Source: Burkholderiaceae bacterium (GTDB lineage Bacteria; Pseudomonadota; Gammaproteobacteria; Burkholderiales; Burkholderiaceae_C). From it: a DNA stretch of 15,644 nucleotides. Numbering within the stretch: the first letter of the stretch is position 1; each line of letters starts with the position of its first letter. Location: positions 1 to 15,644 of the forward strand of contig JALQVQ010000093.1 in NCBI GenBank assembly GCA_023260315.1. Reading direction: 5' to 3'. The notes beneath the pieces are model-generated. The model was not told the DNA's origin. It ran no database searches and saw only the letters and a list, made by a program, of their open reading frames with translations. The position numbers and the translations under genes were made by a program. Shown here in pieces: positions 7,013 to 12,755 of this stretch.

Positions 7013-7573
7013 TTATGGAAAACGAACCCAGCCGCTCTTATCGACCGGCTCCCCGTTGGCGGATGCCATACCCGCCGTCTGTGCCGATAAGGACTGCCCA
7101 CCCGCCATGGCCTGCAGGTCGCCCATGGTCGGCACCTGCAAATGGGCACCGGCAATCATGATGTGCGGCGTGCCACGCGGGAAGGCTTGGGCGTTCAACG
7201 CCACAAAGGCCTTGCGAATCAATTTGATATCAGCGCGCACCCCCGTCATGGTGCGAGCGATGACGCGGTCAAGGGTCTCGCCTTTGTTGACGGTATAGCG
7301 TTGGCGCGAGCCATCCGCCACCATCGGCACCACCCCGTTGGCGGTGCTGGCCATGTCTTGCATCATCACCTGTGCGCCCGTCGCGTTGGCGGCTGCACTG
7401 TCCATTGGCATGTCTTTGCCAAGCAGCGCCTTCAGGGCATCGTTCGCCAGCATATTGACACCCTGCGCCTGCACGACATGGGGTGACAGCAAACCGACTG
7501 CGCCGCTGATCAGGGCGATTGCCACCAGCCATTGGCGCGGTTGAACAGATTTGATTGAGGTTGGTGTGGTCAT
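7013..7573 (-). CDS. Small secreted FimV/LysM-type protein
   Basis: A 186-residue protein with a Sec signal peptide (hydrophobic core at about residues 16-30, likely cleavage after VQA at 36). The ATG at 7573 was chosen for that peptide and the AAAGAGAG site 7 nt upstream. The domain at about residues 91-149 (RQRYTVNKGETLDRVIARTM ... FVALNAQAFPRGTPHIMI ... AHLQVPTMGDL) follows the N-terminal FimV pattern of a LysM-like fold: YxVxxGDTLxxI, NPQAF and GxxLxVP. Unlike FimV it has no long acidic tail or cytoplasmic domain. It lies 13 nt after the flgT-like gene and before fliK, so it is likely a periplasmic wall-binding accessory of the flagellar rings. The exact role is unknown. Confidence 0.75.
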   Translation of the reverse strand: MTTPTSIKSVQPRQWLVAIALISGAVGLLSPHVVQAQGVNMLANDALKALLGKDMPMDSAAANATGAQVMMQDMASTANGVVPMVADGSRQRYTVNKGETLDRVIARTMTGVRADIKLIRKAFVALNAQAFPRGTPHIMIAGAHLQVPTMGDLQAMAGGQSLSAQTAGMASANGEPVDKSGWVRFP

Positions 7574-7586
7574 ATTCAAACTCTCT

Positions 7587-9146
7587 TTAATACGGCATCG
7601 CCACCCAGTCACCTTGCGGCTTCTCGGGTAATTGTGGCCCAGCCACTTGACGAAGTACAGACTCGGTTTCATCCACGCGCGCAACCTCAGCCAAAGCCAA
7701 TCGGGCCGCAACGCCCGCGTGGAGGACGCGCGCCGGCAACGCACGGCTGTCGACCATCACGAGACGATCCCCAACCTCGAGGCCATTGAAACGCCCGCCA
7801 TTGATGTGGACATCGCCGCCCGCCTTTGCGTTGAGGGCAAATTGAAGCGGCTCACAGGCCATGCGCTCGTTGATGGCCTTGATCCATTTCTCGGACTCCC
7901 ACGCCAAAGCGACAGCGACTGATTCTGGCAAACGTGGGGGAATGAGGGTCGCCTCAGGCATGGTCCAGGTTAGTTTGGCGGTTTGCACCAGCGGCTCCGC
8001 CTTGGTAAAAACGGGCTCTAAACGCAGCGCCAACTGCCAGTGACGTGAGAGGCCCGAATCGGGTTGCGCGGCATCTGGGCCTGCGTCGGCACGGGAGATG
8101 GTCATGACCAGACGCCACTGTCCTTGATCCGGTCGGCCACCCGCCGTTCGACCCAGCAGGGCTTGCTCATAGGCATCACGCTCGGACACATTGAGGGGAC
8201 TTTGTTGCCAGCGACGCGCGTAGGTCTGGCTCGCGCGGGCCCATTCGGCTCGCCAGCCCAACAAAATTTCGTTGGCGAAGTGCAGGTCCTCTGGGCGGAC
8301 ATCTGGCGCAACACGCGACAGCAAGCGCACGTGTTGCGTCCACTTGGCCGCTTCAGGCGCGGCACAAACAGGCTTGTTGGGGGCCTGCAAATCAACGTCC
8401 GCCTTGATCGACGCTTTGCCATTCGCGGTGTAGTTCAGCACGCGAACGCCACGAACGCGCATGTCGTTGGTCATTTGGGCATCTTCATGGAGACGGCCTT
8501 GGTCATCAATCCACGCCGTTGACACCACGCGGGTTGGCCCCTGTAAGGCTTTTTCAATGAGGGCCTCACGAATAGCCGCCAACTGCGCTTCATACGGGGT
8601 TGGCGCGCCGTCGGCCGTTTTTGCAGGCGGCTTTTGCTTGACGGGTGCGGGGTTTGCGCTGGGCGCGGTGCCAAGGAGGGCGCGCATCTCGGCAATTTTT
8701 TTGGCTTTCGCTGCCTCCTGCCGCAATTCCTCGGCCGACTTGGGCGCCTTGAAATTTGCCCAGTCGATGGGCTCGGGCCGCAGGGGTGCCGCTGGGGCGG
8801 GCGCTGGGGGCGCACCGGCTGTTGCCGGTGGCGCGGGTGTGCCTGCGGTGGGTGTGCCTGCGGTGGGTGTGCCTGTTTGAGCGGTGTTCAACGCAGCATC
8901 CGCATTGGCCGCGAAGGCGGCTGCCGCGCCGCCACTTGGCGCCGCCGGTGCGGTCGCGACCGCGGGCGTCGAGCCGTCGGGAATACCCGCTTGCGCCTCA
9001 AGCGCGCGCAGCGGGTTGGCGCCGATTTGGGCATGTGCGGCGATGGGGGTGGCAAATGCCACCGCACTCAGCAGTGCGACACGCAATGGGGCCGCAGCCA
9101 TCGTGAGCGGATGGGGCTTTTGGGGGGGCTGTTTTTCGACAGTCAT
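7587..9146 (-). CDS. flgT: FlgT-like flagellar H-ring protein
   Basis: Probable periplasmic H-ring protein that surrounds the LP ring and helps hold stators. With the ATG at 9146 it has 519 residues; an ATG at 9164 is also possible. A signal peptide ends near AHA at 39. A Pro/Ala/Thr-rich stretch (about 60-125) is followed by a FlgT-N-like part at about 185-262 (AAIREALIEKALQ, then MRVRGVRVLNYTANGKASIKADV, split here by normal divergence). A middle domain runs to about 425. The C-terminal part at 430-505 (NAKAGGDVHINGGRFNGLEV, then GDRLVMVD) resembles FlgT-C. Vibrio FlgT has about 377 residues, so this form is enlarged at the N-terminus. The identity rests on weak similarity plus position next to flgP. 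Confidence 0.72.
   Translation of the reverse strand: MTVEKQPPQKPHPLTMAAAPLRVALLSAVAFATPIAAHAQIGANPLRALEAQAGIPDGSTPAVATAPAAPSGGAAAAFAANADAALNTAQTGTPTAGTPTAGTPAPPATAGAPPAPAPAAPLRPEPIDWANFKAPKSAEELRQEAAKAKKIAEMRALLGTAPSANPAPVKQKPPAKTADGAPTPYEAQLAAIREALIEKALQGPTRVVSTAWIDDQGRLHEDAQMTNDMRVRGVRVLNYTANGKASIKADVDLQAPNKPVCAAPEAAKWTQHVRLLSRVAPDVRPEDLHFANEILLGWRAEWARASQTYARRWQQSPLNVSERDAYEQALLGRTAGGRPDQGQWRLVMTISRADAGPDAAQPDSGLSRHWQLALRLEPVFTKAEPLVQTAKLTWTMPEATLIPPRLPESVAVALAWESEKWIKAINERMACEPLQFALNAKAGGDVHINGGRFNGLEVGDRLVMVDSRALPARVLHAGVAARLALAEVARVDETESVLRQVAGPQLPEKPQGDWVAMPY
8836..8875 (-). repeat. 15-bp tandem repeat inside flgT-like gene
   Basis: The plus-strand unit GGTGTGCCTGCGGTG occurs twice in full (8836-8850, 8851-8865), then as a 10-nt third copy (8866-8875). 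It encodes a Thr-Pro-Thr-Ala-Gly repeat in the Pro/Ala-rich linker. Copies are identical at the DNA level, so copy number could vary without breaking the frame. Confidence 0.85.
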
Positions 9147-9185
9147 GGCAATCTCGAAAGTCATGGCAACCCCAATGCATGCAAG

Positions 9186-9217
9186 CGGCGTGCCAGACGC
9201 CGTTGCCGGTTTACCGG
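9186..9217 (-). repeat. Two small hairpins between flgP and flgT
   Basis: CCGG-TTTA-CCGG (9206-9217) contains the flgP stop in its loop. Immediately after it, reading the minus strand, comes CGGCGT / ACGCCG with a 5-nt loop (9186-9202). Neither is followed by a T-run. They could act as RNA processing or stability structures that lower flgT relative to flgP. Confidence 0.45.
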
Positions 9218-9744
9218 ATATTCGATGCCAACTGGCCCAGGTACAAGGCACGCAAATCGTCCACGACACGGGCATCGAGCGACAAAGTGGTCTCGTAAGT
9301 GTCGTCACCCGCTGGCGTGATGCTGACCAACACGGCACCGTAAATGACACCTTCAACGCGTGTGCGGAAGGTATCGCTCATCACCGTCATGTCGGCAACG
9401 GTGGTGGTGGCATCCAAATGCTGGCCATACACCTGCTCGGTGAGGGCCCGGTAGGCGTCGAGCTTGGAGGCGCGGATGGCCAGCAAGCGTTTTTGTGCCG
9501 GGGTTTTGTGGTTCTGGATGCTGACCACAGCGTAACCGGTCGCGGTAATGGTCTCTCGGGTCTCAACGATGGGCGCAATCATGGACGCACGGGCAGAGCG
9601 AACCGGGATGGGCTTCACATCGGCGGCTGCGCCACCGGACATGGCCTCAAGGGTTTGGCACGCGGTGAGCGCGCCCATCAAAGCCATCACACCACCCACG
9701 CGCACCAGACGCATGGCAATGGATTTTTGAATGTGATTACGCAT
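9211..9744 (-). CDS. flgP: Outer-membrane lipoprotein FlgP
   Basis: FlgP lipoprotein of the LPP20 family, which forms or anchors a disk or ring at the outer membrane around the flagellar LP ring. The ATG at 9744 was chosen because AGGAG lies 7 nt upstream and the product then has a lipoprotein signal with lipobox LTAC, the lipidated cysteine being residue 29. The mature part matches FlgP well: ITATGYAVVSIQNHKTPAQK, then RLLAIRASKLDAYRALTEQV, YGQHLD and FRTRVEGVIYGAVLV. The 177-residue length is close to the family. It is the first gene of an apparent operon (flgP, flgT-like, FimV-like, fliK, fhlB) behind a good sigma-28 promoter. Confidence 0.93.
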   Translation of the reverse strand: MRNHIQKSIAMRLVRVGGVMALMGALTACQTLEAMSGGAAADVKPIPVRSARASMIAPIVETRETITATGYAVVSIQNHKTPAQKRLLAIRASKLDAYRALTEQVYGQHLDATTTVADMTVMSDTFRTRVEGVIYGAVLVSITPAGDDTYETTLSLDARVVDDLRALYLGQLASNIR

Positions 9745-9807
9745 GGGACAACTCCTGAATGAAACAAAATCGACCGCGTATCTGCGGCGCACAAGCGGTT
9801 ACCACTG

Positions 9808-9834
9808 GTATCGGCACCGATCCCGCTGGCTTTA
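9808..9834 (-). promoter_or_regulatory. Sigma-28 (FliA) promoter of the flgP operon
   Basis: On the minus strand TAAAG (9834-9830) is followed after exactly 14 nt by GCCGATAC (9815-9808), one base away from the FliA consensus TAAAG-N14-GCCGATAA. The expected start is near 9801, about 57 nt before flgP. It makes flgP and the genes behind it late (class 3) genes. Confidence 0.85.
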
Positions 9835-9981
9835 ATCGTTTACCAAAGTAAAAATACAAATGGGCTACAAAATCAATTCTGATAATTTAATACTATTCAA
9901 TACAGTTCTCACGTTTATACATAATGAACACTAACTTTTGCTATCTTGGCGAGCGCGACCTTGGCCCTCAAAATCCGCTGT
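9835..9981 (+). promoter_or_regulatory. AT-rich leader of the sigma-54 activator gene
   Basis: The stretch is clearly AT-richer than its surroundings and should hold the promoter of the regulator gene. The best sigma-70-like pair is TTCAAT (9896-9901) and CATAAT (9920-9925), 18 nt apart; it is weak. Transcription from there would start near 9932, compatible with the ATG at 9982. No good sigma-54 or sigma-28 site faces this gene. Confidence 0.35.
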
Positions 9982-11109
9982 ATGCAATCCAAAGAGAAAG
10001 TCGCGACGCCCATTATTGGGCGCGGTGAGGAAATGCGTGCCCTCCGTGGGCTCATTTCGACCGTCGCCAACAGCCAAGCCACCGTCCTGATTTCAGGCGA
10101 GAGTGGCACGGGCAAAGAGTTGATTGCGCGCGCACTCCACGACGAATCAGATCGCGCGGGCAGCCGTTTTGTGCCCGTTAATTGTGCCGCGATCCCCCGC
10201 GAATTGGTAGAGGCCGAATTGTTTGGCCACCGCAAGGGGGCCTTCACCGGCGCCGTAAGCGATCGTGTGGGGCGCTTTGAGCTGGCCCATGGTGGCACCT
10301 TGTTTTTAGATGAGATTGGCGACTTGCCCCTGGACATTCAGGTCAAGCTCCTGCGCGTTCTGCAAGAGCGTGCCGTTGATCCGGTGGGCTCCATGAAGTC
10401 GGTGGACGTTGACGTGCGCGTGGTGGCCGCCTCACACAAGGATTTAGAGGCCGAAGTGAAGGCGGGTCGCTTCCGTGAGGACTTGTACTACCGACTCAAT
10501 GTGCTGCCGCTGCACTCGCCGCCCCTGCGGCGCCGGGTGGATGACATTCCAGAGCTGGCACAGTTCCATGCCCAACGCCTGGCCCCAAAAGGACGCAATG
10601 CCATTCGGTTCAGCCCCGACATGCTGCTGGCCTTGAAGAGCTACCACTGGCCGGGTAATGTGCGCGAACTCATCAATTTGGTTGACCGATTTACCGCCCT
10701 GTTCCCTGGGCAGGAAATCGGTTTGCGCACCGTTCCCGCAGCGATGTTGCCCAAAGGACTTGCCGCATTGCGAGATGAGTTGTTCGGCAAAATTGCCGCC
10801 AGCAATGTGTTGACGCTTTTCCCTGAGGTGCCGGAAGAGGCCCGAGACAGTTTGCCCGAAACGCTGGACGCCGACCCATCGGAAGACGATAACGCGGTGC
10901 AGGACATCATCATGCTGGCCCAAGGCATGGATGAGTTACCCAGCGAAGGCATCCAGTTGAAGCAACGCATGGCAGAGATTGAGCGCCATTACATCGCCCA
11001 GGCGCTTGAGTTGTCGGAGGGCAACGTCTCCAAAACTGCAAAGCTCTTGTCACTGCAGCGCACCACCTTGATCGAGAAGATCAACAAGTACGAACTGCGA
11101 GTCGCCTGA
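9982..11109 (+). CDS. Sigma-54-dependent activator, FleQ/FlrA type without N-terminal domain
   Basis: Bacterial enhancer-binding protein expected to open sigma-54 promoters of flagellar genes. From the ATG at 9982 it has 375 residues. In-frame TTG codons at 9946 and 9961 are possible starts (the latter has GGCGAG 7 nt ahead), and a TGA at 9925 closes the frame. It carries Walker A GESGTGKE (39-46), the sigma-54 contact loop GAFTGA (86-91), Walker B GTLFLDE (105-111), REDLYYRLN (165-173), HWPGNVREL (222-230) and a C-terminal Fis-type helix-turn-helix ending [11 protein letters not shown] (360-370), very like FleQ/FlrA. The usual N-terminal receiver-like FleQ domain is missing. Its place beside flgP and the stator genes supports a role as flagellar master regulator. 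Confidence 0.9.
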   Translation: MQSKEKVATPIIGRGEEMRALRGLISTVANSQATVLISGESGTGKELIARALHDESDRAGSRFVPVNCAAIPRELVEAELFGHRKGAFTGAVSDRVGRFELAHGGTLFLDEIGDLPLDIQVKLLRVLQERAVDPVGSMKSVDVDVRVVAASHKDLEAEVKAGRFREDLYYRLNVLPLHSPPLRRRVDDIPELAQFHAQRLAPKGRNAIRFSPDMLLALKSYHWPGNVRELINLVDRFTALFPGQEIGLRTVPAAMLPKGLAALRDELFGKIAASNVLTLFPEVPEEARDSLPETLDADPSEDDNAVQDIIMLAQGMDELPSEGIQLKQRMAEIERHYIAQALELSEGNVSKTAKLLSLQRTTLIEKINKYELRVA

Positions 11110-11111
11110 GC

Positions 11112-11675
11112 CTAATTCACCACCAGGAGGAAGGGCAACTGGCTGTCCTTCAGCTCTCGGCAAAACTGGTTACCGCTGTAGGTGTACGTGGCGCAGCCCA
11201 TGCGGCTGTTGCTGTTACTGCCCTCTGAAGACCAGTAATTGCTGACCAGCATGTTGGGGAAGACGTTGGGGTTGACCGCTGGGTTCACGCACTCGCTCAG
11301 GGTGATGGTGCCCATCTCGCTTTGGGTGGGTAGTCGCCATTTACGACCCGATGCTTTTGAGAACTCAAGAGCGTAGGCCATGGCGTCGGCTTGCGTGAGA
11401 TGCAAGGCCTGCCCCACGCACTGGCCGTTTTGAAACCGCTGGCCCGCATTACAACGGTACCAAGTTCGACCGGTCACCTGATCCACAGCCAGGCCGGTGT
11501 CACTGACCTTGAAGTAACCCGTGAAACCTTCCTCAATGGCCGCGCTGCACTGCGGCGTCGCATCGTATCGGCTGCACCCGGCCAAAACGAGCGCGACAAA
11601 CACCCAAACAAACGTCACGAAGCGGCGCAACACGTGGGCCTGGATGTGGGCAATGGCGGCGTGAAAAGCAAACAT
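11112..11675 (-). CDS. Putative DUF1566 (Lcl C-terminal type) lipoprotein
   Basis: A secreted lipoprotein of about 187 residues, function unknown. The signal ends in lipobox LAGC. The ATG at 11675 puts that cysteine at residue 34. A GTG at 11633 with AGG upstream would put it at residue 20, a more typical distance; a TTG at 11693 is a third option. The mature part has the DUF1566 pattern: VDQVTGRTWYRCNAGQRFQN, then WRLPTQSEMGTI and VFPNMLVSNYWSSE. Its several cysteines suggest disulfides. It ends 2 nt from the convergent regulator gene. A weak promoter-like pair (AAGCAA 11718-11723, GTTATG 11696-11701 on the plus strand) faces it. No flagellar role is known for this domain, so it may be a passenger. 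Confidence 0.75.
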   Translation of the reverse strand: MFAFHAAIAHIQAHVLRRFVTFVWVFVALVLAGCSRYDATPQCSAAIEEGFTGYFKVSDTGLAVDQVTGRTWYRCNAGQRFQNGQCVGQALHLTQADAMAYALEFSKASGRKWRLPTQSEMGTITLSECVNPAVNPNVFPNMLVSNYWSSEGSNSNSRMGCATYTYSGNQFCRELKDSQLPFLLVVN

Positions 11676-11801
11676 CGGCAAATGGACCTGCAACTGTTAT
11701 GAGAAGTAGCTTACCTTAAGCAAGGTTTACGCCGACCAAAAACAGACACTCCGAAGAAAAAGTGAATTCCTTTTAACTACATAAAGCGGCAATCCAGAAA
11801 T

Positions 11802-11875
11802 CCCGACAAGAAAGTCGGGGAAAACTGGACGCATCCGGTCAGGAACTGACAAAATTTCTGAGGCCCTGACAGGGC
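11802..11875. repeat. Three consecutive dyads upstream of the pomAB promoter
   Basis: CCCGAC / GTCGGG (11802-11819, 6-nt loop), GTCAG-GAA-CTGAC (11838-11850) and GCCCT-GAC-AGGGC (11863-11875) lie one after another, 30-100 bp upstream of the -24 element. The middle one resembles the GTCA...TGAC dyad recognised by FleQ. They could be activator sites or RNA hairpins if transcribed from further upstream. None has a clear T-run. Confidence 0.45.
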
Positions 11876-11902
11876 GTGGGTACCCGAGCGGCAACCGCTG
11901 AT

Positions 11903-11918
11903 TGGCACGTTTCTCGCT
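11903..11918 (+). promoter_or_regulatory. Sigma-54 promoter of pomAB
   Basis: TGGCACGTTTCTCGCT keeps the full TGGCACG -24 block, exact GG-N10-GC spacing and a TCGCT -12 block, one base from TTGCT. Transcription would start near 11929, about 52 nt before pomA. Confidence 0.8.
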
Positions 11919-11980
11919 TAATGCTCACAAAGTGTCGGCTTTTTGCCGCCCTCCAACCGCCGTTTCAAGAGACATACACC

Positions 11981-12736
11981 ATGGATATCGCAACCATAAT
12001 TGGATTTGTTGCCACCTTCGGTCTGATCATTTCAGCCCTTGGTGACCCGGGACCATTTATCGACATGCCCTCAATTTTGATTGTGGTGGGCGGCACCGCA
12101 ACCACGGTGCTCGCGCGCAGCACGTTTCCCGAGTACATCGCAGCGATCGGTGTGGCGATGAAGACCATCAAGTTCAAAATCGACAAACCAGAAGACCTCA
12201 TTGAGCAGCTGGTGAACTTGGGAACCATTGCGCGCAAGGACGGCATGATCGCCCTTGAGGGTCAAGACATTCCCAACGCCTACATGGCCAAAGGCATCCG
12301 CATGTTGGTGGACGGTACCGAAGGCAGCATGATCAAGTCAGCCCTTGAGCGTGAAAAAGAAATGATTTCCGCGCGCAACTCAACGGGTATCGCGTTCTTT
12401 GACTCGGTCAAAGAAGTGGCCCCCGCCATGGGCATGATTGGTACGCTGGTGGGCTTGGTGATCATGTTGGGCAACATGAGTGACCCCAAGTCGATTGGCC
12501 CTGCGTTCGCGGTGGCGTTGCTGACGACCATGTACGGCGCTGTGATCGCCAACGTGATTTGTATTCCTTTGATCCAGAAGCTCCAAAAATTGGACGCTGC
12601 GGAATCCATGAACAACGACTTGATTTTGGAAGGCGTCATGTTCATCCAAAGCGGTGGCAACCCACGAATGTTGACGGACCTGTTGATCTCGTTTGTCGAT
12701 CCCAAGGGACGCGCAAAGCTTGAAGCTGCGGCTTAA
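11981..12736 (+). CDS. pomA: Flagellar stator protein MotA/PomA
   Basis: Inner-membrane stator subunit that, with PomB, turns ion flow into torque on FliG. The ATG at 11981 starts MDIATIIGFVATFG, as PomA does; AAGAGA is the weak ribosome site. Length 251 residues, close to PomA (about 253) and shorter than E. coli MotA (295). Four membrane segments lie at about 4-20, 31-46, 148-166 and 173-198. The signature EVAPAMGMIGTLVGLVIML, then MSDPKSIGPAFAVALLTTMY, is present. The cytoplasmic loop LVDGTEGSMIKSALEREKEM carries the FliG-facing charges. D28 in FIDMPSILIVVGG corresponds to PomA D31. Similarity is clearly closer to sodium-type PomA than to MotA; the coupling ion is inferred. Confidence 0.93.
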   Translation: MDIATIIGFVATFGLIISALGDPGPFIDMPSILIVVGGTATTVLARSTFPEYIAAIGVAMKTIKFKIDKPEDLIEQLVNLGTIARKDGMIALEGQDIPNAYMAKGIRMLVDGTEGSMIKSALEREKEMISARNSTGIAFFDSVKEVAPAMGMIGTLVGLVIMLGNMSDPKSIGPAFAVALLTTMYGAVIANVICIPLIQKLQKLDAAESMNNDLILEGVMFIQSGGNPRMLTDLLISFVDPKGRAKLEAAA

Positions 12737-12755
12737 TTAACAACAGGATTGGCAC

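Larger units (their letters stand above)
11676..11980. other. Intergenic region between the lipoprotein and pomA
   Basis: No gene is seen in these 305 bp. The stretch holds a possible weak promoter for the lipoprotein at the left, three small dyads at 11802-11875, a sigma-54 promoter at 11903-11918 and the pomA leader. A frame open from 11876 into pomA has no family-like N-terminal sequence and is better read as leader. Confidence 0.7.

Noticed and set aside
9147..9356. Upstream extension of the flgT-like gene to 9356
   Set aside because: It overlaps the end of flgP in another frame and would bury the signal peptide about 70 residues inside.
8634..9762. Long plus-strand open frames opposite flgT and flgP (for example 8884-9762)
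   Set aside because: They lie antisense to better supported genes, have no family-like sequence, and are typical shadows in GC-rich DNA.
9811..9827. Sigma-54-like GG-N10-GC facing the regulator gene
   Set aside because: The -12 box reads CCGCT rather than TTGCT, and the GGCAC part is the complement of the flgP sigma-28 -10 element, so it is probably chance.
11781..11810. Sigma-28-like site upstream of pomA (TAAAG followed by CCCGACAA)
   Set aside because: The spacing is one base too long and the -10 has two mismatches, whereas a better sigma-54 site lies closer to the gene.
11876..11980. 35-residue N-terminal extension of pomA from an ATG at 11876
   Set aside because: It runs through the sigma-54 promoter, has no PomA-like sequence, and the ATG at 11981 gives the family N-terminus.
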